32,274 bases of DNA from Sulfurimicrobium sp964552675 (GTDB lineage: Bacteria; Pseudomonadota; Gammaproteobacteria; Burkholderiales; Sulfuricellaceae). The stretch covers positions 1-32,274 of the forward strand of contig CAZKHJ010000029.1 of assembly GCA_964552675.1 (NCBI GenBank). Direction: 5' to 3'. Positions 16,611-24,461 of the stretch are shown piece after piece; within the stretch, counting starts at the first letter, position 1, and each line of letters starts with the position of its first letter. The notes beneath the pieces were generated by a model that saw nothing but the letters and a program-made list of their open reading frames with translations, did not search any database and was not told the DNA's origin. The position numbers and the translations under genes were made by a program.

Positions 16611-17741
16611 TCATTTCGCCGCCCGCGTTTGGGTTTGGAATATCTGCTGCAAGTAGAGGTTGCCCTCGGACACCACCTTTTCGCCTTGCTTCAGCCCGGC
16701 AAGAACCGCCAGCATGCCCTGGGATTCGGCGCCCACCGTGACCTCGCGGCGCTCGAACATACGGTCATTGAGGGCAACGAACACGAAATGCCTGTCGCCG
16801 CTCAGGTACACCGCCCTGGCGGGAACGAACAGCCCCCCCTCGCCCTTGAACGTGATCTCGCCGCTGACGTACATCTCGCCCTTGAGGCGGCGCTCCGGAT
16901 TGGGCACCGTGGCACGCACCCGGACAGTGCGCGTGGCGGGATCGACGAAATCCGCGACCTGGACGATCTCAGCGGCAAAATGCTGGCCCGGATACTGCGC
17001 CGCGACCAGCGCCACGCCGACACCCGGCGCCAGGCCGGCCAGGTCGCCTTCGGCCGCCTCCAGCTGCGCCCACAAGCCGGAGGGATCGGTCACCACGAAG
17101 GAAGGCGCGGCCGCATCGGGGCGGACTTCCTGGCCGGGATTGATGGCCTTTTCCACCACCACGCCGACAATCGGGCTTTTCAGCAGGAAACGCTGGTCCA
17201 CATTGGGGCCGCCACCATACAGCCGGACCCGCTCCCCGGCGCGCGCGGCCTCGCTCTCGGCGCGCGCCAGCTCGGCCTCGGCCTGTTGCAGCTCACGCGC
17301 CGCCGCCACGCCGTGGGCGTGCAGCTCGCGCTGGCGCTCCGCGTTCTGGCGGGCCAGCGCCAGGTCCGCAGCGGCCTTGCGCGATTCCGCCTGGGCCGTG
17401 CCGAAGTCGGGCGAGGCCAGTTCGGCCAGGGCCTGGCCTGCGGCCACTTTATCCCCCGGCTGCACCAGGATGCGCGCCACCCGCCCGGCGAAGGGGCTGA
17501 ACACGCGCGCGGTGCGGTCCTCGTTCCACACCAGGCGGCCGGGCAGTTTCAACACCCGCTCCACGCCGGCGCGCACCGGCTCCAGCGCAATGCCCGGCAA
17601 GGTCTTTCCGGAGGCAGCGAAGGTGATTTTGTCCCCGGCCACCGCCGGCCCCGGCTCTTCCTTCTTTTCCTCCGGCTTGTGACACGCCGCGAGCACGGCC
17701 AGTGACAGGGCCAATACTGCTTTCCAGCGGGTACCGCTCAT
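16611..17741 (-). CDS. RND periplasmic adaptor lipoprotein (CzcB-like)
   Basis: A 376-residue membrane fusion protein with a lipoprotein signal (LALSLAVLAAC, acylated C20) followed by a charged linker HKPEEKKEEPG. The barrel-sandwich halves are at DRTARVFSPFAGRVARILVQPGDKV and FLLKSPIVGVVVEKAINPGQEV. A coiled-coil hairpin rich in alanine, glutamate and arginine lies between them. A beta-barrel (SGLWAQLEAAEGDLAGL) and membrane-proximal domain follow. AGGAGAAG lies six bases before the ATG. It is first in a two-gene minus-strand unit with RND pump 2. Unlike the adaptor at 6647 it is lipid-anchored, another difference between the two systems. Confidence 0.92.
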   Translation of the reverse strand: MSGTRWKAVLALSLAVLAACHKPEEKKEEPGPAVAGDKITFAASGKTLPGIALEPVRAGVERVLKLPGRLVWNEDRTARVFSPFAGRVARILVQPGDKVAAGQALAELASPDFGTAQAESRKAAADLALARQNAERQRELHAHGVAAARELQQAEAELARAESEAARAGERVRLYGGGPNVDQRFLLKSPIVGVVVEKAINPGQEVRPDAAAPSFVVTDPSGLWAQLEAAEGDLAGLAPGVGVALVAAQYPGQHFAAEIVQVADFVDPATRTVRVRATVPNPERRLKGEMYVSGEITFKGEGGLFVPARAVYLSGDRHFVFVALNDRMFERREVTVGAESQGMLAVLAGLKQGEKVVSEGNLYLQQIFQTQTRAAK

Positions 17742-17911
17742 CTATTTCTTCTCCTGATCATTGGACGCGCGGCGACTGGCCGGCGATTGCCAGATCGGCG
17801 CCAGCGGCTTCCACAGCACGGCTGGCCGCGATCAAAACCGGGAATTCTAAGTGGCGCGACCTTTCACCAGGCTTTCATCAACCTGGCCAGGCTGCGGCAC
17901 CGGTCACTAAA

Positions 17912-17934
17912 ATGTCACAAAAGTGACATACAAT
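17912..17934 (+). promoter_or_regulatory. TGTCAC palindrome adjoining the -10 of the porin gene
   Basis: ATGTCAC (17912-17918) and GTGACAT (17923-17929) form a perfect 7-base inverted repeat around AAAA. A third GTCAC occurs just upstream at 17903-17907. The palindrome abuts TACAAT (17929-17934), a reasonable -10 ten bases before the porin ATG. No good -35 is present, so the site could be an activator or repressor operator. The cognate factor is unknown. Confidence 0.5.
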
Positions 17935-17943
17935 GGCGGCCCT

Positions 17944-19260
17944 ATGCGCTTTCCGCTCTTCGCCCTTTTCCCGCTGGCATTCCTGCCGCTCCTGGCCGCC
18001 GCCGGGGACGCGCAGGAGGAAGCCTGGGGCGCCCGTTTCCAGACCACCTACTCGTGGCAGGCCAAGCCCGCCTTCCCGGCCGCCTATTCCGGGCCCAACA
18101 GCCTATCCGCCAGGCGGGATGAGGCTTATACCTTCACCGCCACCGCCCATCTGGGCTTCCGCCCCTGGAATGAAGGTGAAATCTACCTTAATCCGGAGAT
18201 CAGCCAGGGGGTGCCCTTTTCCGGCCTGACCGGGCTGGGCGGCTTTCCCAACGGCGAGGCCACGCGCGCCTCCGGCTCCACCCCGGTGCTCTACCGCCAG
18301 CGCCTGTTCCTGCGCCAAACCTGGAACCTGGGCGGGGACCGCGAAGCGGTGGAATCCGATTTCAACCAGCTGGCCGGGGCAGTGGACAGCAAGCGCTTCG
18401 TGCTCACCGCCGGCAATTTTTCCACGCTCGACGTGTTCGACAAGAACGCCTACGCCCACGACCCGCGCAGCCAGTTCATGAACTGGTCGAACATGACCCA
18501 TGCGTCCTTCGACTATGCCGCCGACGCGCGCGGCTTCGGCTGGGGCTTCGCGGGGGAGTGGTATGAGGATGACTGGGTGCTGCGCTTCGGGCGCATGACC
18601 CCGCCCAAGGAACCCAACATGCTGCCGCTCGATTTAGCCTTCTTGCGTCACTATGGCGACCAGATCGAAGTCGAACATGCGCACCAGCTCGCCGGCCAGC
18701 CCGGCAAGCTGCGCCTGCTGGCCTTCCGCAACCGCGCCGTGCTGGCGCGCTACCGCGACGCCATCGACTACGGCACGGCCCACGGTGAAGCGCCGGATAT
18801 CTTCAAGGTGCGCAACGGGGAACAGATCAAGTACGGCTTGGGCGTGAATGTCGAACAGGCCATCAGCAGCCAGGCCGGCATTTTTCTGCGCGCCATGCAG
18901 GCGGACGGCCACAGCGAAACCCTGGCCTTCACCGAGGCCGACCAGTCGGCGGCGCTGGGAATGTCCATCAAAGGCGCCGCGTGGGGAAGGGCGCAGGACA
19001 CTTTCGGCCTCGCCCTGGCGCGCAACGGCCTGTCACGGGACCGGCGCGACTATCTGGCTGCGGGCGGGATTTCCTTCTTCATCGGCGACGGCGCGCTCGG
19101 CTATCGTCCGGAAACGATTGTGGAAAGCTACTACAGCTGGAATCCCATGAAAGGCGCCTGGCTCAGCGCCAACTACCAGCACCTCGCCAACCCTGCCTAC
19201 AATGCGGAGCGGGGGCCGGTGAACATCTACGGCCTGCGGCTGCATCTCGAATACCCCTAG
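17944..19260 (+). CDS. OprB-like carbohydrate-selective porin
   Basis: A 438-residue outer-membrane porin of the OprB type. A signal peptide (FALFPLAFLPLLAAAGDA) is followed by the family's landmarks. These are WGARFQTTYSWQAKPAFPA, the long segment SKRFVLTAGNFSTLDVFDKNAYAHDPRSQFMNWS (~150-185), FGRMTPPKEPN and a C-terminal YNAERGPVNIYGLRLHLEY. OprB porins pass sugars or small solutes. The ATG at 17944 is chosen because it begins the signal peptide; a GTG at 17923 lies inside the palindrome. Little Shine-Dalgarno is visible, which with the nearby -10 suggests a very short or absent leader. It is divergent from the RND 2 adaptor, and a link to metal efflux is possible but unproven. Confidence 0.85.
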   Translation: MRFPLFALFPLAFLPLLAAAGDAQEEAWGARFQTTYSWQAKPAFPAAYSGPNSLSARRDEAYTFTATAHLGFRPWNEGEIYLNPEISQGVPFSGLTGLGGFPNGEATRASGSTPVLYRQRLFLRQTWNLGGDREAVESDFNQLAGAVDSKRFVLTAGNFSTLDVFDKNAYAHDPRSQFMNWSNMTHASFDYAADARGFGWGFAGEWYEDDWVLRFGRMTPPKEPNMLPLDLAFLRHYGDQIEVEHAHQLAGQPGKLRLLAFRNRAVLARYRDAIDYGTAHGEAPDIFKVRNGEQIKYGLGVNVEQAISSQAGIFLRAMQADGHSETLAFTEADQSAALGMSIKGAAWGRAQDTFGLALARNGLSRDRRDYLAAGGISFFIGDGALGYRPETIVESYYSWNPMKGAWLSANYQHLANPAYNAERGPVNIYGLRLHLEYP

Positions 19261-19269
19261 GAGCCTGTC

Positions 19270-19827
19270 CTACCGCGCCTGCCGCCGCTTCATCATTTCT
19301 TCCATCTGCTTCTGGTTCTTTTCCATGTCCTGCATGTTGAACTTGCCCATGCCCGGCATGACCACATCGCCCGGTTTCTGGCCCGGCTTGCATGGCCCCA
19401 GCCATCTGGCTTCCTGGGTCATTCTGGCGGTGCCCATGCCCATCATCGGCGGGTCGTAGCGCACCGTCATGTCGTTGCGGTAGCCGGAATCGAAATTGCC
19501 GGTAAGCACGGCATCGGTGGTGGCGGTGGTCTGGTCGATCTTGCACACTGAATGCATCAGCATTTTGTCGCCCTGACGCTTCATGTCCATCACGCTGCAC
19601 TTGTATTCCGACCTGGCGGCCTGTTGCTGCATGATATTGTCGGTATTGGCGTCAATGCACTGCTGGATGGGGCCGTGGCTGGGCTGCCCGGCCATCTGGG
19701 TATTGATTTCCCACAGCCCGGCCTTGCGTTTCGGCATGTCGGCAGCACCAGCGAAGAGTGGCTGGGCCAGCACCAGGCAGGCCAAGGCTGTGGCGACAGG
19801 GTGAATAGCAAAACGTATTCTGGACAT
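19270..19827 (-). CDS. DUF3617 periplasmic protein with a methionine-rich tail
   Basis: A 185-residue exported protein. A signal peptide (VATALACLVLAQPLFAGA) precedes the DUF3617 core beginning KRKAGLWEINTQMAG. The conserved cysteines are at CIDANTD, KCSVMDMKR and SVCKID. The C-terminal third is very rich in methionine (MMGMGTARM, MPGMGKFNM, then QKQMEEMMKRRQAR). AGGAG lies eight bases before the ATG at 19827; in-frame sequence upstream of it covers a palindromic repeat and is not protein-like. Family function is unknown. Confidence 0.8.
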   Translation of the reverse strand: MSRIRFAIHPVATALACLVLAQPLFAGAADMPKRKAGLWEINTQMAGQPSHGPIQQCIDANTDNIMQQQAARSEYKCSVMDMKRQGDKMLMHSVCKIDQTTATTDAVLTGNFDSGYRNDMTVRYDPPMMGMGTARMTQEARWLGPCKPGQKPGDVVMPGMGKFNMQDMEKNQKQMEEMMKRRQAR

Positions 19828-20057
19828 GACAACAGCTCCTTGATGTGTGCGGCGGCGACAAGTCAGTTGCTCGCCCCCAGGTTGGAATGGAACAGGAAAA
19901 AGTTTACTCCCTCGCGCAGTCAGCACAAGGTACTCAGGGGCAAGGCAGCCCGTCCTTATTGATCCGGCACATTTTATTCCGGACTGTGGGTCGGCCTTTA
20001 GGCCGACATGTCGGGCTGAAGCCCGACCCACATTCATGGATAAATCGTTCCTGATCA
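19828..20057. other. 230-base gap between dacB and the DUF3617 gene
   Basis: No gene is seen. The interval contains the palindromic element at 19986-20031 and otherwise unremarkable sequence; the DUF3617 ribosome-binding site is at its left edge. Confidence 0.6.
19986..20031. repeat. 46-base REP-like double palindrome
   Basis: Two adjacent hairpins, GTCGGCC-TTTA-GGCCGAC-type (19990-20007) and TCGGGCT-GA-AGCCCGA (20011-20026), are enclosed in a longer imperfect palindrome from GTGGGTCGG to CCGACCCAC. The design resembles dispersed extragenic palindromes seen in many proteobacteria. It is the only copy I see in the window. Confidence 0.65.
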
Positions 20058-21458
20058 TCAGTCGCGGGCATATACCCATTGCAGCACGGCATCCAGCACC
20101 GGCCGCGCCGCGCTGGCGCGCGGGTGATTGACCATCGCCACCACCGCCATGCGCCGCCCCCTGGCATCGAACACATAACCCGCCACGCTGCGCACGCCTT
20201 CAAGCGAACCGGTCTTGATATGGGCATGGCCGGCTACTGCGTGGTCCTGCAGACGTTTTTTCATGGTGCCGTCCACCGCGACGATGGGCAGGGAGGATTC
20301 GAATTCGGCAAACACCGGGCTGTTGCTGGCGCTCACCAGCAGCGCCCCCAGATGGCCGGGGCTGATGCGCTCCAGGCGGGACAAGCCGGAGCCGTTTTCC
20401 AGCACCAGCTCGGGGAAATCCAGCGCCTTCTCCGCCAGCCAGTTTTCAATCGCGGCGGCGGCCTTGCGCGTCGTGGCGGGCGGGCCGGCCGACTCGGCCC
20501 CCAGGGTCAGAAACAACTGCCGCGCCATGACGTTGTTGCTGAATTTGTTGATGTCGCGAATCACGTCAGCCAGCGGCGGTGAATCATGCCGGGCCAGCAG
20601 GAGCGCGCCCGGCTGAACCTCTCCCGCGCCGGCACCGCCGCTCAGCGTGCCGCCCAGTTCTGTCCACAGCAGGCGGAACACACTGTCGATATAACTGCCA
20701 TTGGGCAGCAGGTTGAGGTTGAAATTTTTTTCGCCACAGGCCAGGGCAAAACGCCCGCGCAGGGTCAGCACCCGCTCCTGGCCCACCGTGGCGACTTCGC
20801 TGGCAATCCCCTCGCGCCAATCCCCGCAGGGTCCAGCCGTCATTTCGATGTGACTGACCACTTTCAGGGAAGATGGCGCCGGATCTGGAACCACCCGGAG
20901 CATCTGGCCTTCTGGCAGGAGACGGATGCGGATGGCGTTGAAATTCACCAGCAATGCCTGGGGAGCGGTATTGTAGGCGCGCAGCGGTTCGTTATCGAAT
21001 GCGCCGGGATCGTGCGCGGTTGCCGCGAAATGGCTCTGGTCCAGCACCACGCTGCCGCGAATGTCGCGTACCCCGCGCTGGCGCAGGTCGCGCAACAGCA
21101 GCCAGAAGCTCTCCAGCGTCAGCTTGGGGTCGCCGTAGCCTTTGAGTATCAGGTCGCCATTCAGGGCGCCGGCAATCAGCGGCCCGCCTGCATAGCTTTC
21201 CGTTTTCCAGCGATAGGCGGGGCCGAGCAATTCCAGCGCGGCGTAAGTGGTCACCAGCTTCATGGTGGAAGCCGGATTCATGGCATGTTCCGCACCCGCC
21301 CGCAGCAACGGTTGCCTGGACTGGGTGTCCTGCACCCAGATGCCGAGGCTGGACGGCGGCAATCCTGCTTCCCTGAGCGCGGCACGAACAGGCGCGGGCA
21401 GGGTATCCGCCCCGGCAGGCACCAGCCATAGCAGCAACAGCCAGCCGCACAGACGCAT
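20058..21458 (-). CDS. dacB: D-alanyl-D-alanine carboxypeptidase/endopeptidase (PBP4)
   Basis: A 466-residue periplasmic peptidase that trims and cleaves peptidoglycan cross-links. A signal peptide (LCGWLLLLWLVPAGA) is followed by the three penicillin-binding motifs. These are SxxK at STMK (S64, K67), SxN at FSNNVMARQ in the second half, and KTG at HIKTGSLEGVRS near the C-terminus. The insertion domain between motifs 1 and 2 is typical of class C PBPs. The ATG at 21458 overlaps the preceding nuclease stop codon by one base (TGATG), implying translational coupling; a GTG three bases earlier is also possible. Confidence 0.93.
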   Translation of the reverse strand: MRLCGWLLLLWLVPAGADTLPAPVRAALREAGLPPSSLGIWVQDTQSRQPLLRAGAEHAMNPASTMKLVTTYAALELLGPAYRWKTESYAGGPLIAGALNGDLILKGYGDPKLTLESFWLLLRDLRQRGVRDIRGSVVLDQSHFAATAHDPGAFDNEPLRAYNTAPQALLVNFNAIRIRLLPEGQMLRVVPDPAPSSLKVVSHIEMTAGPCGDWREGIASEVATVGQERVLTLRGRFALACGEKNFNLNLLPNGSYIDSVFRLLWTELGGTLSGGAGAGEVQPGALLLARHDSPPLADVIRDINKFSNNVMARQLFLTLGAESAGPPATTRKAAAAIENWLAEKALDFPELVLENGSGLSRLERISPGHLGALLVSASNSPVFAEFESSLPIVAVDGTMKKRLQDHAVAGHAHIKTGSLEGVRSVAGYVFDARGRRMAVVAMVNHPRASAARPVLDAVLQWVYARD

Positions 21459-22864
21459 CACAGCTCGAACTCATCCCGGTAGCCCGGCACCTCGACATGC
21501 CAGTGCCAGTTTTCGCGAACCAGGTCGGCAAAGCCAAACGCCACGTTTTCTTCCCCGTGCACGATGAAGGTATGGCGCGGCGGTTTTTTGAAATGCCCCA
21601 GCCAGGAAAGCAGGCCAGCCTGATCGGCATGGGCCGACAAGCCGTTGATGGTGTAAAGATCGGCGCGCACCGGAATGTCCTGGCCGAAAATGCGCACGAT
21701 TTTCGCCCCATCCACCAGGCGCCGCCCCAGCGTGCCGCCGGCCTGGAAGCCGGTGATCAGCACCGAGCACTCGGGCCGCCCCAGGTTGTAGCGCAGGTGG
21801 TGCTTGATGCGCCCGGCATCGCACATGCCGCTGGCGGAAATGATGATGGCCCCGCCCTTGATCTCGTTGAGCGCCATGGAATCCTGGACGGTTTCGGTAA
21901 ATTTCACCTGTGGTACGTTCTGCCCGCGCTTGAGCCATTGCATCAGGCCGCGCGCTTCGGTATCCATCAGCTCGATGTGTTTCATGGTGATCTGGGTGGC
22001 GCTGGTCGCCATGGGCGAATCGACATAGATGTTCAGATCATGCAGCCGTCCCTGCCGCGTCAGGTCATAGAGCAGGTAGAGGATTTCCTGGGTACGCCCG
22101 ACGGTAAAGGCCGGGATGATGACGTTGCCGCGCTTGCGCTTGAGGGTATCGGTGATGGCATGCACCAGCTCGTCCATGGTCTGGTCGATGGTCTTGTGCA
22201 GACGGTCGCCGTAGGTCGATTCGATCAGCAGCGCATCGGCGGATTCGATGATGGCAGGGTCCTGCAGGATGGGCTGGCCAGCGTTGCCGAGGTCGCCGGA
22301 AAATACCAGCTTCTGCGTTTGCCCGCCCTCATCCACCCACACTTCGATAATCGCGGAACCAAGGATATGCCCGGCCTCGCGAAACTTGCAGCACACCGCC
22401 GCATGCGGCGACAGATCAGTATCGTAGGACACCGCCCGCAGTTGCTCCAGACAGATCTCGGCCTCATCCACGGTATACAGCGGCTCCACTTCGGCAGTCC
22501 GTGACTGGCGCGAATTCCACCCCTTGGCATACTGCCCCCACTCCGCTTCCTTTTCCTGAATGTGGGCCGAGTCGCGCAGCATGATTTCGAGCAGTTCCGC
22601 CGTGGCATGGGTGGTGTAGATCGGGCCGCCAAAGCCCTCGGCGACGAGGCGCGGCAACATGCCGGAATGGTCGATGTGGGCGTGGGTGAGCAGCACGAAA
22701 TCAATATTGCGCGGCTCGAATTCGAATGCCGCGTAATTCTTGTCGCGCGCCTCGCGCCCCCCCTGGAACATGCCGCAGTCCACCAGAAAGCGGACCCCAT
22801 CGGCTTCCAGCACGTAACAGGAACCGGTTACCTCGCGGCTGGCACCATGGAACTGGATTTTCAT
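21458..22864 (-). CDS. Metallo-beta-lactamase/beta-CASP RNA-processing-type nuclease
   Basis: A 468-residue member of the bacterial beta-CASP group related to eukaryotic CPSF73/Ysh1. Motif HxHxDH is at residues 61-66 (HAHIDHSG), followed by further metal ligands at EAGHILGSA and FSGDLG. The beta-CASP part includes ESTYGDRLH, IIPAFTVGRTQEILYLLYDL and SASGMCDAGRIKHHL. The C-terminal RMMBL-type part reads INGLSAHADQAGLLSWL...FIVHGE. The expected activity is zinc-dependent RNA endo- or exonucleolysis in the cytoplasm. GGAG precedes the ATG by seven bases. It is coupled to dacB downstream, an odd functional pairing. Confidence 0.9.
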   Translation of the reverse strand: MKIQFHGASREVTGSCYVLEADGVRFLVDCGMFQGGREARDKNYAAFEFEPRNIDFVLLTHAHIDHSGMLPRLVAEGFGGPIYTTHATAELLEIMLRDSAHIQEKEAEWGQYAKGWNSRQSRTAEVEPLYTVDEAEICLEQLRAVSYDTDLSPHAAVCCKFREAGHILGSAIIEVWVDEGGQTQKLVFSGDLGNAGQPILQDPAIIESADALLIESTYGDRLHKTIDQTMDELVHAITDTLKRKRGNVIIPAFTVGRTQEILYLLYDLTRQGRLHDLNIYVDSPMATSATQITMKHIELMDTEARGLMQWLKRGQNVPQVKFTETVQDSMALNEIKGGAIIISASGMCDAGRIKHHLRYNLGRPECSVLITGFQAGGTLGRRLVDGAKIVRIFGQDIPVRADLYTINGLSAHADQAGLLSWLGHFKKPPRHTFIVHGEENVAFGFADLVRENWHWHVEVPGYRDEFEL

Positions 22865-22925
22865 TGCTTCGCTCCGGATCGGGCTTAGGATGCCTTTATT
22901 GTAGCCCGGAGCGTGGAGGAAAAGG

Positions 22926-23291
22926 TCAGATCAGGCGGTGACGGCGCTTGCCGGCCATGAAATCATCAATGATGTCGACGGCTTCCCGGCAGAAGTGGCT
23001 GCAACTGAGACCATCCGGCAAGCGGCTGACGGCAATGCCGCGCGCCAGGGCGGCATCCAGGTCGACCAGCCCATTCCTGCCCTCGATCACCAGTTTCAGC
23101 ATGGGGAGCTGCTCCAGCATGGAAGCAGACAGCTCGGTACCCAGGGTGATGATGATATGGGTGCGCCAGCAATCGCCGATCTGTTCCGGCGGCAGTTGCG
23201 GAAATTCCTGCCAGCCGTACTTGGCCGCCTGGAGCGGAGGGAACTGAGTGCCTTCCGGGAAACAGGCGCTGTCTAGCACAGTGATGTTCAT
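22926..23291 (-). CDS. Stand-alone N-terminal domain like D-2-hydroxyacid dehydrogenases
   Basis: A 121-residue protein beginning MNITVLDSACFPEG. Its pattern (ITLGTELSASMLEQLPMLKLVIEGRNGLVDLDAALARGIAVSRLP) matches the N-terminal catalytic-domain half of D-isomer-specific 2-hydroxyacid dehydrogenases. The NAD-binding Rossmann domain, which should follow, is absent. It ends with CREAVDIIDDFMAGKRRHRLI and a stop. It lies 10 bases after the DJ-1 gene on the same strand. Either it is a decayed remnant or a small ligand-binding protein derived from the family. It cannot be a complete dehydrogenase. Confidence 0.6.
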   Translation of the reverse strand: MNITVLDSACFPEGTQFPPLQAAKYGWQEFPQLPPEQIGDCWRTHIIITLGTELSASMLEQLPMLKLVIEGRNGLVDLDAALARGIAVSRLPDGLSCSHFCREAVDIIDDFMAGKRRHRLI

Positions 23292-23301
23292 CAGGGCCTC
23301 T

Positions 23302-23862
23302 TCAGTATTTTCCGGGGCGCTGCAGGCCGGCTTCGACCTCATCGCGCCGGGCACGTCCGGCCAGCGTTTCGACCAGTTCCAGCGCGAAATCCATCGCTGT
23401 GCCGGGGCCGCGCGAGGTAATCACCTTGCCGTCCTTGACTACCGGGTCGTTGCTGAAGCGGGTGCCGGGCAGGTTCATTCTGTCCACGAAGCCCGGGTAG
23501 CTGGTCGCCGTCCTGCCGTCGAGCAGGCCTGCATCGGCCAACACCGCCGGTGCAGCGCAAATGGCACAGGTATATTTGCCCGCCTGCGCCATCTTTTTCA
23601 GCAGGGCGAGAATGCGCGAGTCTTCCCGCAGGTGAGTCATGCCGGGCATGCCGCCGGGCAGCACCACCATGTCGAAATCCTCATGCAAGGCCACGTCCAG
23701 CGTGCAGTCCGGCACCAGCAGCGTGCCCCGGCTGGCCTTGACGATACCGGTTTGCAGCCCGGCCACGACCACATCGATCCCGGCCCGGCGCAGCAGGTCG
23801 ATGAGGGTGACGGCTTCGAGTTCCTCGCAGCCAGCGGCAAGGGGGATCAGGACTTTTGGCAT
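23302..23862 (-). CDS. DJ-1/PfpI (ThiJ/YajL-like) family protein
   Basis: A 186-residue protein of the DJ-1 superfamily. The nucleophile cysteine is C102 in YTCAICAAPAVLA and the conserved supporting glutamate is E16 in GCEELEAV. PGGMPGMTHLRED is the usual glycine-rich turn. Relatives include YajL, a chaperone/deglycase-type protein, and DJ-1; enzymatic claims for the family are debated. The length matches the ~185-residue norm. It is followed closely by the dehydrogenase-like fragment gene, and upstream is separated from yajQ by an inverted repeat. Confidence 0.9.
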   Translation of the reverse strand: MPKVLIPLAAGCEELEAVTLIDLLRRAGIDVVVAGLQTGIVKASRGTLLVPDCTLDVALHEDFDMVVLPGGMPGMTHLREDSRILALLKKMAQAGKYTCAICAAPAVLADAGLLDGRTATSYPGFVDRMNLPGTRFSNDPVVKDGKVITSRGPGTAMDFALELVETLAGRARRDEVEAGLQRPGKY

Positions 23863-23881
23863 TTTTCACTCCCAAAATCGG

Positions 23882-23942
23882 ACCGCAAAGTTACAAAGGC
23901 GCAAAGTTGTTGAGTTTCTTTGCGCCTCAGCGTCTTTGCGGT
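23882..23942. repeat. GCAAAG-type inverted repeat, copy 3 (between yajQ and DJ-1)
   Basis: The arms at 23882-23906 (ACCGCAAAGTTACAAAGGCG...) and 23918-23942 (...CAGCGTCTTTGCGGT) pair with several mismatches across an 11-base loop. It shares the unit of copies 1, 2 and 4 but has no long insert. Confidence 0.8.
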
Positions 23943-23951
23943 TATCCGGGT

Positions 23952-24437
23952 TTAGTCACGGAAGTTCTGGAACTGCAATGGGAAATCGGTGATGGATTTT
24001 TTCACCAGCGCGATGGTGTCCTGCAGGATATCGCGCTTGGCCCCGCTCACGCGCACCGCCTCGCCCTGGATGCTGGCCTGGACCTTGAGCTTGCTGTCCT
24101 TGATCAGCTTGACGACCTTCTTCGCCAGGTCGGACTCCACGCCGGTTTTCACGGTAATCGCCTGCTTGACCTTGTTGCCGCTGATTTTCTCGATCTTGCC
24201 CTTGTCCAGGCATTTCACGTCGATGCCGCGCTTGCCAAAGGTCTGGTTGAGGATGTCGAACACCTGATCGAGCTTGAATTCGTCATCGGCGAACAGCGTC
24301 AGCACATATTCTGCCTGTTCCACGCGAGCATCCGAGCCCTTGAAGTCGAAACGCCCGCTCACGACCTTGTTGGCCTGATCCACCGCGTTGCGCAGCTCCT
24401 GCTTGTCGACTTCGGAAACGATATCAAATGAAGGCAT
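23952..24437 (-). CDS. yajQ: YajQ-family nucleotide/cyclic-di-GMP-binding protein
   Basis: A 161-residue YajQ family protein of typical length. Landmarks are MPSFDIVSEVDKQELRNAVDQA, GRFDFKGSDA, KRGIDVKCLDKGKIEKISGN and the C-terminal TDFPLQFQNFRD. Two ferredoxin-like domains are expected. Some Xanthomonas and Pseudomonas homologues bind cyclic-di-GMP and act with transcription factors. Whether this one does is unknown. AGGAGG lies four bases before the ATG. The gene is in a minus-strand run with ppnP, DUF2788 and argG. Confidence 0.95.
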   Translation of the reverse strand: MPSFDIVSEVDKQELRNAVDQANKVVSGRFDFKGSDARVEQAEYVLTLFADDEFKLDQVFDILNQTFGKRGIDVKCLDKGKIEKISGNKVKQAITVKTGVESDLAKKVVKLIKDSKLKVQASIQGEAVRVSGAKRDILQDTIALVKKSITDFPLQFQNFRD

Positions 24438-24461
24438 GGTTCCTCCTGGGCATAAAGCGAA

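Noticed and set aside
23882..23942. GCAAAG repeats as a CRISPR array
   Set aside because: The units are inverted, not direct, with no regular spacers and no cas genes.
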